Shown: in pieces, positions 56,195 to 63,411 of the stretch | How positions within the stretch are numbered: the stretch's first letter is position 1 | Layout of the letters: every line of letters begins with the position of its first letter | Assembly: GCA_024653205.1 (NCBI GenBank) | Contig: JANLFO010000001.1 | Location: forward strand, 62,001 to 126,000 | DNA: 64,000 nucleotides | Direction of reading: 5' to 3' | Source: Clostridia bacterium | Lineage (GTDB): Bacteria; Bacillota; DSM-521; Neomoorellales; SLTJ01 | Notes under the pieces: model-generated | Database searches by the model: none | Told to the model about the DNA's origin: nothing | The model's input: only the letters and a program-made list of their open reading frames with translations | Position numbers and translations under genes: made by a program

Positions 56195-56842
56195 ATGCCG
56201 GGCGATAAAGGCCGCCTGATGAGTGCGCTAAACTATTTAAGAGAAATCATTTGGCCCTTATTGGAGGGCCCGGAGCCGCCGCGCCCTTCCATCGCGCTTT
56301 GTTCTTTTAGACCGCCAGATGAACTGGACGAAAGTGTGCTAGAGCGCGCGTATGACCTAAGCTGGCGCCTGTATGAGGCAGAAGAAAACAGATTGGCCAC
56401 GATCAACAACAAGAGCTCTTTGTTGGCCACAGTGGGGGCAGCCGCAGTTGCGATCGTACCGGCTCTGACCGCATGGTTCTACGAATTGGGCAACGGCTCG
56501 ACCGTTACCGCCGCCGTGAGCCTTGGCGGTGCTTGTATTGCCATGGTCTACCTCATAACCGCGGTTTTTCACGCTACCCGGGCCTTGGACTTGAGAGGCC
56601 GTCACGCCTTACAGCCGAAGGACGCTATCTGTCCCGCACCGGTTTCGAGGAGAGACTACACGGCGCGGCTAATCGCGCTGTTAGGGTGCTACACGGTCCG
56701 TAACTACCATAGCACCAACAGAAGCGCTGACTACTATCGATTGGCCCAGGCATATTTCAAACGCGGTCTGTTTGTCACAGCTTTGATCGGCGTTCTATCG
56801 GTGGCGACCACGCTGGTCCGTCTCTTGGTCCATATGCGCTGA
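56195..56842 (+). CDS. Three-helix membrane protein of the graspetide-like operon
   Basis: 215 residues. Membrane helices are predicted at about 75-97, 104-127 and 190-212. Before the first lies a helix YDLSWRLYEAEENRLATINNKSSLLATVG, a layout reminiscent of SLATT or Pycsar/CBASS membrane effectors, where a helical stalk leads into paired helices. No transporter or protease motif is seen. It starts 36 bases after the ligase with AGGAG upstream. It could export, sense or be regulated by the modified peptide, and the assignment is open. Confidence 0.6.
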   Translation: MPGDKGRLMSALNYLREIIWPLLEGPEPPRPSIALCSFRPPDELDESVLERAYDLSWRLYEAEENRLATINNKSSLLATVGAAAVAIVPALTAWFYELGNGSTVTAAVSLGGACIAMVYLITAVFHATRALDLRGRHALQPKDAICPAPVSRRDYTARLIALLGCYTVRNYHSTNRSADYYRLAQAYFKRGLFVTALIGVLSVATTLVRLLVHMR

Positions 56843-56899
56843 GAGGGGAAACGCTGGGCTGCTGTTCGCGCGGCAATGTGAGAAGAGATCCGGGGCGAG

Positions 56900-57229
56900 G
56901 TGGACGAGCAAAGCCGCATTATGGGCCGGGTGCGGGTAGAGGAGGGCGCCCGGGTGCATAACAGCGTGGTCCGGGGGCCGGCGGTGATCGGCCCGGGCGC
57001 GGTAGTGGTAGACTCCTTCGTGGGCCCCTACACCGCCGTGGCCGCCGGGGCCCACCTGGAGCGGGTCTCGGTGGAGCACTCGGTGCTTTTGGAAAACTGC
57101 CGCCTGGTGGACGTGGAGCACGTGGAGGACAGCCTCATCGGGAGCCACAGCCGGGTGGTGCGGGCCGACGGCCAGCGCCGCCGGGCGCTGCGCCTTTTCC
57201 TGGGCGACGACGCCGAAGTGGTGCTTTAG
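56900..57229 (+). pseudogene. Glucose-1-phosphate thymidylyltransferase, C-terminal remnant
   Basis: 110 codons of left-handed beta-helix hexapeptides (SRIMGRVRVEEGARV, NSVVRGPAVIGPGAVV, SVEHSVLLENCRL, VEDSLIGSHSRVV) ending GDDAEVVL, the C-terminal domain of long RfbA. The catalytic domain is missing. It pairs with the N-terminal remnant at 52884. Its last 27 bases before the stop recur at 58076. Confidence 0.88.
57199..57225 (+). repeat. rfbA 3' end, left copy of a 27-bp direct repeat
   Basis: CCTGGGCGACGACGCCGAAG plus GTGGTGCT-type end, identical to 58076-58102. The two copies bound the small gene and PanA-like gene. Confidence 0.9.
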
Positions 57230-57264
57230 GCTGTGTCAAACCCGGCCGCAGGCAGTTCGCAAAA

Positions 57265-57510
57265 TTGGGTGGGGAGGCAAGGAGAGATGGGCATGACCCC
57301 ACGGCGGGAGCTGCGCGATCCCAACCACGGGTTTCTACCCTGTTCCGCTCCATCAATGAGGCGGAAAGGGACGAATTCGTAGAGGTGTATGCTCCTGTTC
57401 AGTTTAAGGACGAAAAGGACAAGAGGACCAAGCTACGGGAGTATGGCGAGCTTATCTCTGGGATCATTCGTCGTTTGGCCAAGGGAGAAGATGAGGAGGT
57501 GATACGCTAA
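57265..57510 (+). CDS. Small protein before the PanA-like gene
   Basis: Reads SINEAERDEFVEVYAPVQFKDEKDKRTKLREYGELISGIIRRLAKGEDEEVI at its C-terminal end, charged and helical, antitoxin-sized. The start is unclear: TTG 57265 has no site, while ATG 57293 has AAGGAGAG 6 bases upstream but is in another frame (MTPRRELRDPNHGF), so an early frameshift is possible. It ends one base into the next start (TAATG), so it is coupled to the PanA-like gene. No family recognised. Confidence 0.5.
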   Translation: MGGEARRDGHDPTAGAARSQPRVSTLFRSINEAERDEFVEVYAPVQFKDEKDKRTKLREYGELISGIIRRLAKGEDEEVIR

Positions 57511-57989
57511 TGAGGGCCCTGGAGATTTTTCTGTTGATGCTGGAAGCCGCGGGGGGCAAGATGGCAGGCAAAACCCTGGTTCAAAAGCGGGCCTATTTCC
57601 TAAGCGAGATGCTGAAACTCGGCCTCCATTTCAAGCCCCACTACTACGGCCCTTATTCGCCAGAGCTTGACGACGCTATCGGCAAGGCTAAGGTCCTTGA
57701 TTTTGTTCAGGAGAGCGCAGTTACGCTCGGGCCTGACCTGCGCACCGGATTTGAGGTAAGACGGTATGACTATTCCCTCACGCGGGACGGCAAGGTGGTG
57801 GTAGAGGCCCTTCGGGATCGGTACCGCTACGATTGGGAGCGATTGACGGCGACCCTGGCCAAGATCCGCGAGGCAGACAGGGACAACTACCTGGCCCTTT
57901 CCTTGGCGGCTAAGGTGTTCTATATCCTATCCTCGACCGGGAAGCAGCTCACAGCATCCGATATAGAGACGGAGGCGGGGCGCGTGTAG
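57510..57989 (+). CDS. PanA/YwgA-like protein, probably frameshifted near its end
   Basis: 159 residues. LVQKRAYFLSEMLKLGLHFKPHYYGPYSPELDDAI is the YwgA/DUF4065-like core (compare 32098: LLQKLFYFL...YHYGPYCQEV). The frame stops at GTGTAG. Removing one GT would continue it as GWRVSAGEIERATDLLVSLGLVA to a stop at 58058-58060, a natural winged-helix ending. The upstream gene is coupled by TAATG. Likely an antitoxin-type or regulatory protein of a two-gene module, now possibly impaired. Confidence 0.7.
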   Translation: MRALEIFLLMLEAAGGKMAGKTLVQKRAYFLSEMLKLGLHFKPHYYGPYSPELDDAIGKAKVLDFVQESAVTLGPDLRTGFEVRRYDYSLTRDGKVVVEALRDRYRYDWERLTATLAKIREADRDNYLALSLAAKVFYILSSTGKQLTASDIETEAGRV

Positions 57990-58075
57990 GCTGGCGGGTG
58001 TCAGCAGGGGAGATTGAACGTGCCACCGACTTGCTGGTGAGCTTGGGTCTGGTGGCCTGATGTGGATAGGCGTTC

Positions 58076-58102
58076 CCTGGGCGACGACGCCGAAGTGGTG
58101 CT
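58076..58102 (+). repeat. rfbA 3' end, right copy of the 27-bp direct repeat
   Basis: Identical to 57199-57225, followed by TATAG instead of TTTAG. It lies 28 bases before rfbC, where an intact rfbA would have ended. Confidence 0.9.
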
Positions 58103-58130
58103 ATAGGGCGGCGGAAGGAGGGAAGCCGGA

Positions 58131-58592
58131 ATGCATTTGATCGAGGGCGTGGCGGTGCGTAAGCTCCGCCTCATACCGGACGAGCGCGGCTACCTTATGG
58201 AAATGTTGCGTACCGACTGGCCCGAGTTTTCCAGGTTCGGGCAGGCCTATATAACCGCCTGCTACCCGGGAGTGGTGAAGGCCTGGCACTACCACCGCCG
58301 GCAGTGGGACCATTTCGTGTGCGTGGGCGGCATGGCCAAGGTGGTGCTGTACGACCCCCGCGAGGACAGCCCCACCAGGGGGGTGGTGAACGAGTTTCAC
58401 CTGGGCCACCTTAACCCCTGCCTGTTGAAGATACCGCCCCTGGTCTACCACGGGTTCACCGCCGAGGGCGGGCAAACGGCCTTAATTGTCAACTTTCCCA
58501 CCGAGCTGTACGACTACGAGCAGCCGGACGAGCAGCGCCTGCCCTATAACGACCCGTCCATCCCCTACTGTTGGGAGATCAAGCATGGCTAG
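58131..58592 (+). CDS. rfbC: dTDP-4-dehydrorhamnose 3,5-epimerase family protein
   Basis: 153 residues, RmlC cupin. IRDERG-type segment (LIPDERGYLMEMLR), GVVKAWHYHRRQWDHFVCVGG with the catalytic His region, and PPLVYHGFTAEGGQTALIVNFPTELYDY. It is shorter than classical RmlC (about 180), as in many archaeal and Firmicute clusters. ATG 58131 follows GGAAGGAGGG. It overlaps rfbD by 8 bases. Its substrate supply is broken in this window because rfbA and rfbB are remnants. Confidence 0.9.
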   Translation: MHLIEGVAVRKLRLIPDERGYLMEMLRTDWPEFSRFGQAYITACYPGVVKAWHYHRRQWDHFVCVGGMAKVVLYDPREDSPTRGVVNEFHLGHLNPCLLKIPPLVYHGFTAEGGQTALIVNFPTELYDYEQPDEQRLPYNDPSIPYCWEIKHG

Positions 58593-59445
58593 CGGGAAGG
58601 CCCTGGTGACCGGGGCGGCCGGCATGCTGGGCCGGGCGGTAGCGGCGGAGTTCCGGGCCCGGGGCCGGGAGGTGGTAGCCCTTGCCCGGCAGGAGCTGGA
58701 CGTGACCGACTTTGCCGCCATCCGCCACTCCCTCACCCTTCACCGGCCGGAGGTGGTGGTGAACTGCGCCGCCTACACCGACGTGGACGGCGCCGAGGCG
58801 GACTACCCCCGGGCGCTGCGGGTGAACGGGCTGGGCCCAAAGTATCTCGCCCTGGCCTGCCGGGAGGCGGGGGCGGTGCTGGTGCACCTCAGCACCGACT
58901 ACGTGTTCGACGGCGCCAAGCCGGGTCCCTATGAGGTTTACGACCCGCCGCAGCCGCTCAACGCTTACGGCCGGAGCAAGCTCTGGGGAGAGCGGGCGGT
59001 GGCCGAGGCGGGAGGCCGTTACTTCATTGTGCGTACCAGTTGGCTCTTTGGCCCCGGCGGCAGGAACTTCGTGGAAACCATGCTGAAGCTGGGCCGCGAG
59101 CGGGGCGCGGTCAGGGTGGTGGCCGACCAGCGGGGCTGCCCCACCTACACCCGGGACCTGGCCCGGGCCATCGCCGATCTGGCGGCTACGGGCGGCTGCG
59201 GCACCTACCACGCGACCAACCGCGGCTCCACCACCTGGTACGAGTTCGCCCTGGCCATCTTCAAGCTGGCCGGCCTGCCCGTGACGGTAAGCCCGTGCGC
59301 CACGGCGGAGTTCTCGCGCCCGGCCCGGCGGCCGGCCGATTCCGTGCTGGACCCGTTTCCCCTGGAGGAGACCCTGGGCTACCGGCTGCCGCCCTGGGAG
59401 GACGCGCTGGAGAGGTACCTGCGAGAGCGGTCATGCGAAGCCTAG
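58585..59445 (+). CDS. rfbD: dTDP-4-dehydrorhamnose reductase
   Basis: 286 residues, SDR fold. Reduces dTDP-4-keto-rhamnose to dTDP-L-rhamnose. NADPH loop VTGAAGMLGRAV, NCAAYTDVDGAE, STDYVFDG, NAYGRSKLWGE (YxxxK), RTSWLFGPGG and DQRGCPTYTRDLA are all intact. ATG 58585 overlaps the rfbC stop. Its 3' end overlaps the next small gene by 13 bases. Confidence 0.94.
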   Translation: MASGKALVTGAAGMLGRAVAAEFRARGREVVALARQELDVTDFAAIRHSLTLHRPEVVVNCAAYTDVDGAEADYPRALRVNGLGPKYLALACREAGAVLVHLSTDYVFDGAKPGPYEVYDPPQPLNAYGRSKLWGERAVAEAGGRYFIVRTSWLFGPGGRNFVETMLKLGRERGAVRVVADQRGCPTYTRDLARAIADLAATGGCGTYHATNRGSTTWYEFALAIFKLAGLPVTVSPCATAEFSRPARRPADSVLDPFPLEETLGYRLPPWEDALERYLRERSCEA

Positions 59446-59747
59446 AGTTCGTGGCCATGCTCACGCCGGAGGACAGATACCGCCATTTCCACCGCCGGGT
59501 GGGCAAACGGGTGGTGGAGTTCCGTGTTCAGTACGAAACCAAATTGGGCGGCGAGTGGTACCCGGTCGTTCGGTACGATACGGCCCACGGGTTCGCTCAC
59601 CGTGACCTGATCGACAGGCACGGAAGGCAGAGAAAGGCTCCTATCTTCGCCAGGAGCCTGAACGAGGCCTTGATCTTTGCCGAGTATGACATAAAATCTA
59701 ACTGGCGGATGTATAAGAGAGACTTCTTAAGGGGTGAGAACCCTTGA
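59433..59747 (+). CDS. Small DUF7718-like protein
   Basis: 104 residues. VVEFRVQYETKLGGEWYPVVRYDTAHGFAHRDLIDRHG gives a beta-rich core with the YDT..HG..HRD pattern, followed by a helix ARSLNEALIFAEYDIKSNWRMYKRDF. ATG 59433 lies in the end of rfbD; ATG 59457 is the alternative. It is coupled by a TTGA overlap to a DUF5647-like gene. The pair sits between rfbD and the rfbB remnant as an inserted module. Function unknown, with toxin-antitoxin-like organisation only suggestive. Confidence 0.6.
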   Translation: MRSLEFVAMLTPEDRYRHFHRRVGKRVVEFRVQYETKLGGEWYPVVRYDTAHGFAHRDLIDRHGRQRKAPIFARSLNEALIFAEYDIKSNWRMYKRDFLRGENP

Positions 59748-60010
59748 CAAGCGACGAGTTCTTCCAAAGGAACTCCGAGCTGGCCATCGAGTTCAGCCGC
59801 TACCTCCTGGAGCACCCCGAGCTGGACAACCGCCTGCCCGGGGACGCGGCCTTGATCTTCCTGCCCGAGTTTGACCACGAGTTGCGGGAGTTCAACCTCC
59901 AGATGGCCAGGGAGATCCAGCAGGAGGGCGGCAAGGTGGTTTTCGTGAAGATTTCGCGGCTGAGGCCGCATAGCACCTCAAGATTGGAAGGAGTTGCCAT
60001 TGAGCGTTAG
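59744..60010 (+). CDS. Small DUF5647-like protein
   Basis: 88 residues. FQRNSELAIEFSRYLLEHPELDNRLPGDAALIFLPEFDHELREFNLQMAREIQQEGGKVVFVKISRL matches the DUF5647 pattern (FSRYLLEHPE, then a FLPE strand). TTG 59744 overlaps the stop of the preceding gene. Its last codons overlap the start of the rfbB remnant. Companion of the DUF7718-like protein, with unknown function. Confidence 0.7.
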   Translation: MTSDEFFQRNSELAIEFSRYLLEHPELDNRLPGDAALIFLPEFDHELREFNLQMAREIQQEGGKVVFVKISRLRPHSTSRLEGVAIER

Positions 60011-60104
60011 ACAGACCAAGACCGTTCTGGTGACCGGTGGAGCCGGCTTTATCGGCTCGAACTTCATCCGCTACGCCCTGGCGAATTACTGGACCGAAGA
60101 ATAG
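60000..60104 (+). pseudogene. dTDP-glucose 4,6-dehydratase, N-terminal remnant
   Basis: MSVRQTKTVLVTGGAGFIGSN then FIRYALANYW is the start of RfbB with its NAD loop intact, cut at codon 31 and stopped at 35. GGAAGGAG precedes TTG 60000. The rest of the gene is not found in the window. The GNAT-PIN module begins right after. Confidence 0.9.
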
Positions 60105-60252
60105 TGAACCTGGATAAGCTCCCCAGCCCGCAGGGCAGGCCTTGTGAGAAGCCCTTGCGGCGTGTCCCAGTTGCCATCACCAGGTTCCAGGCATACCGCC
60201 TGGTGGCGGCTCGCAGTGCCCCCATACGTTTTAAGGAGGGTGGGATGCGGCA

Positions 60253-62412
60253 ATGCAGGCTGTGAACGGGGCCACCCCAAGTGCGGAAGGCCAGTGCCGT
60301 GGGCTGAGGATTGTACCGGTGCACCACTCGTCCTCCTTCCTGCAGGAAGTAATAAAACTGTGGCGGGCTCATAGCGCAACGTTGGGGTACTTCCCTGAGG
60401 GCGCCTTTGTAGACTACGCGCGTCGTGGCTGGATTCTTGTTGCACTGCCCGCAGAGCAAAAGTGCGTAGGATACTTAGCATATAGAGTTTCCAACAACCG
60501 CGCCATGATCGTCCACCTTTGCGTTGAGCCGGCGAGTAGGGGGCAAGGAGTAGCAAGGGCCCTCGTTCAGCACTTGCGCAGAGAGACAAAGCACCTACAA
60601 GGAATTGGCTTGTGGTGTCGCCGCGACTACGTGGCACATGATCTGTGGCCTCGTCTGGGTTTCGTGGCAAGATCGGACAGACAAGGGCGAAGCTACACCG
60701 GTAGCTACCTAACCTTCTGGTGGCTAGACCATGGACATCCCAATCTTTTTACCCCGGCTGATGAAAAACGCCTGGCTTCGAAACTCAAAGCGGTGATGGA
60801 TGCTAACGTATTTTACGACCTAGACGCCGAGCCGAGTTTGGACAACGAAGAATCGAAGGCACTTGTTGCCGATTGGCTTCATGACAGCGTAGAGTTGTGC
60901 CTTACTGACGAGATCTACAACGAAATTAACCGCAATCGGGACCCGCACGAGCGAAAGCGTCGCCGTGCTTTTGCGTCGACGTTCACACATCTACCGTGCA
61001 AGCTAGAAGATATGCAAAACGCAATCACGGTAATAGGTAGACTTTTTCCTAGCCAAATGAAACCACGTGAGGAGTCCGACCTCCGTCAGGTCGCCCGCGC
61101 AATTGGTGGCGGCGCTCACTTTTTCGTTACTCGAGACAAGGACTTACTAGCTAAGGCAGAAGATATTTACCAGGCCAGCGGGATGGCAGTAATACGCCCC
61201 TGTGATCTCATTATACACCTGGATGCGTTATCCAGGCGAGCAAAATATCAGCCTGCTCGTTTAGCAGGTTCGCTAGTAAGGATTAAGTTGCTGCCTAGCG
61301 GGCAAGGTGATCTAATAACCAGACTGTTCCGTTGCCCTCAGCAGGGCGAGAGTATGGCCGAATTCCGTCGGCAGCTTAATCGCTTTCTGGCTGATCCTAA
61401 GACCTTTGAGACTTATATGGTCAACGATGCTGAACAGAATTACCTTGCGTTAGTTGTATACGCAAGGCCAAGCGAGAATGAACTCCAAATACCCCTCCTT
61501 CGCGTGACGCCCGGCCCGCTAGCCCAAGCCATGGCACAGCGACTGGTCTTTTGCGGCGTACTCAGCGCTGGCAGAGAGAAGCGTGTGCTTACGAGGGTCA
61601 CTGATAAATACCTCCACGATGTTATCCCGCCAATCCTCCAAGACACTGGATTTTGCCATCGTAATGGCATATGGACTAAAGTTAATCTGCCTGCGGTAGA
61701 GGAAGCCAAAACAATCACGGCTGAACTGCAGGCGCTGGCTACGAGGTATTCTGACGTACGCAATCACCTCTTGCGCATAGCCGACGTCCTGCAGAAGGCA
61801 ATGGACACCAACGACGTACGCACCATAGCGCTTATAGAGAAATACCTTTGGCCCGTAAAGGTTTTGGATGCACACATTCCGTGCTTTGTAGTACCGATAC
61901 AGCCTCGCTGGGCTATGCATCTTTTCGACGAGGAGTTGGCCAGGCAAAGCCTCTTCGGAGCGAAGGCAGAAGTGGCACTTGCCCAGGAAAACGTATACTA
62001 TCGCGCCGCCCGTCCTAAGGTTCTCTCAGCTCCTGGTCGGGTACTTTGGTACGTAAGCCAGGAGGAAGGCTGTCTGGGTTCCAAGCACATTAGGGCCTGT
62101 TCCATGCTTGACGAACTAGTAATCGGCAAACCCAAGGACCTGTTTCGGCAGTTTCGGCGTCTAGGCATATACGAGTGGAGAGATGTGTTGGCCTTAGCGA
62201 GAAACGACCTTGATCGTGATATCATGGCCATTCAGTTTAGCAATACTGAAATATTTGGCAGTCCGATTCCATGGGGAACCCTACAGCAACTGTTATTAGA
62301 GGAGAGGGGGTGCGGTTCTCAGGTTCAGTCACCCATTCGCATATCTAATAGCATCTTTATACGCCTTTACCAGCTCGGCCAAACCAAAACGGGGAGCGAT
62401 GCTGTTGGATAG
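60253..62412 (+). CDS. GNAT acetyltransferase-PIN fusion protein
   Basis: 719 residues. Residues 20-155 form a GNAT domain with the acetyl-CoA motif VEPASRGQGVARALV at 91-105. Residues 178-320 form a PIN nuclease domain with VMDANVFYDL (D183), LTDEIYNEI (D219/E220) and FFVTRDKDLL. Residues 330-719 match nothing I recognise. Composition is AT-richer than neighbours. The downstream ASCH gene overlaps by 14 bases. A decayed copy of both genes' ends lies at 54335-54610. Combining an acetyltransferase with an RNase in one chain suggests tRNA or translation-targeted toxicity, or a repair/processing enzyme. This is inference. ATG 60253 is 13 bases from AAGGAGG, so the start is uncertain. Confidence 0.75.
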   Translation: MQAVNGATPSAEGQCRGLRIVPVHHSSSFLQEVIKLWRAHSATLGYFPEGAFVDYARRGWILVALPAEQKCVGYLAYRVSNNRAMIVHLCVEPASRGQGVARALVQHLRRETKHLQGIGLWCRRDYVAHDLWPRLGFVARSDRQGRSYTGSYLTFWWLDHGHPNLFTPADEKRLASKLKAVMDANVFYDLDAEPSLDNEESKALVADWLHDSVELCLTDEIYNEINRNRDPHERKRRRAFASTFTHLPCKLEDMQNAITVIGRLFPSQMKPREESDLRQVARAIGGGAHFFVTRDKDLLAKAEDIYQASGMAVIRPCDLIIHLDALSRRAKYQPARLAGSLVRIKLLPSGQGDLITRLFRCPQQGESMAEFRRQLNRFLADPKTFETYMVNDAEQNYLALVVYARPSENELQIPLLRVTPGPLAQAMAQRLVFCGVLSAGREKRVLTRVTDKYLHDVIPPILQDTGFCHRNGIWTKVNLPAVEEAKTITAELQALATRYSDVRNHLLRIADVLQKAMDTNDVRTIALIEKYLWPVKVLDAHIPCFVVPIQPRWAMHLFDEELARQSLFGAKAEVALAQENVYYRAARPKVLSAPGRVLWYVSQEEGCLGSKHIRACSMLDELVIGKPKDLFRQFRRLGIYEWRDVLALARNDLDRDIMAIQFSNTEIFGSPIPWGTLQQLLLEERGCGSQVQSPIRISNSIFIRLYQLGQTKTGSDAVG

Positions 62413-62935
62413 GATACTGATGCTGTCAGTGCGTCCCGAGCACGCCGATAAAATCTTCAGCGGAGTTAAGACAGTCGAGTTACGCCGGCTCTGTCCCAAG
62501 CTGGCGAAGGGAGACCTCGTCTTGGTCTACGTGTCTTCCCCAATCAAGAGTCTAGTGGGTGGCTTTAGGGTGGACAAGGTGCTGGCGGAACGGCCCCAGA
62601 GCCTCTGGGCAAAGGTGCAATTCCAATCAGGCCTAACGCGCGAGGAATTCGATCTTTACTATCTAGGTGCCCGAATTGGGTACGGAATCGTGATCAGTGA
62701 GGCTTGGCGATTACCAAAGCCTCTGAGCCTGTATCACTTGAAGGCGTTGTGGCCAGGCTTTCGTCCTCCCCAAAGTTACTGTTACTTGGTGCCTGGCAAG
62801 GCTGGTGCTCAACCGGTTCTTGAGTGCGTGGCCAGGTCACTTGCTGCGGGCGGATGGGACGTCGACGAAGTAAAACTATGGGCAAGCCTCCTGCCAAGCG
62901 CCCGGACCCAGGTGCTAAAGAGCGCTGGGGTGTAA
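62399..62935 (+). CDS. ASCH/PUA-like domain protein
   Basis: 178 residues. LSVRPEHADKIFSGVKTVELRRLCPKLAKGDLVLVYVSSP and VGGFRVDKVL form the ASCH fold, an RNA- or nucleotide-binding PUA relative in which some members are RNases or deaminase-like enzymes. It is co-translated with the GNAT-PIN protein. It could be an RNA-recognition partner or an antitoxin. The C-terminal third (PQSYCYLVPGKAGAQPVLECVARSL) is the part preserved in the remnant at 54420. Confidence 0.85.
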   Translation: MLLDRILMLSVRPEHADKIFSGVKTVELRRLCPKLAKGDLVLVYVSSPIKSLVGGFRVDKVLAERPQSLWAKVQFQSGLTREEFDLYYLGARIGYGIVISEAWRLPKPLSLYHLKALWPGFRPPQSYCYLVPGKAGAQPVLECVARSLAAGGWDVDEVKLWASLLPSARTQVLKSAGV

Positions 62936-63084
62936 CCGCTCTCACAGGCTCGGACCTCTGTCTGACCGATATCCGCCTCATCCAGCGGCAGGCGCGGGCA
63001 GGGGACAATCCCGCCCTTCAGCGGCTGGGCGGACCCGGCAGGGTGTGCCTTGCGGCCCGCGTAACGGTCAAGGAGGCTCAAACT

Positions 63085-63330
63085 GATGCGCGTTCGGGCG
63101 GGTCTTCTCGGTGCGCGAGGTAATAGAAGCGGCCGAGGGTCACCGGCCGCAGCCTGATCGTGAAGGAGGGGCCGCGGCGGCCGGGGGACCCGGCGGTGCT
63201 GGTGGCCTCCTCCCGCCGCATCCGGCAGGAGCTGGGCTGGAGCCCGCGCTACGCCGACCTGGAGGCCATCGTCCGCACCGCCTGGGAGTGGCACCGCCGG
63301 CACCCGCAGGGTTACGCGGAGGCGGGTTAG
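63085..63330 (+). pseudogene. galE deletion derivative (both ends kept)
   Basis: AAGGAGGCT and ATGCGCGTTC match the ribosome site and first codons of galE at 53076. The DNA then jumps to the [15 protein letters not shown] region and runs to the stop and beyond, matching 53850-54093. About 250 codons are absent. Confidence 0.92.
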
Positions 63331-63411
63331 AGCGCGACAAGCGCGAACTAAGGCGGTCGCCGGGTGGTTACGGGGCACGCGCTGCTCGTAGCAAGGCAAG
63401 TGGGGGTGAGC

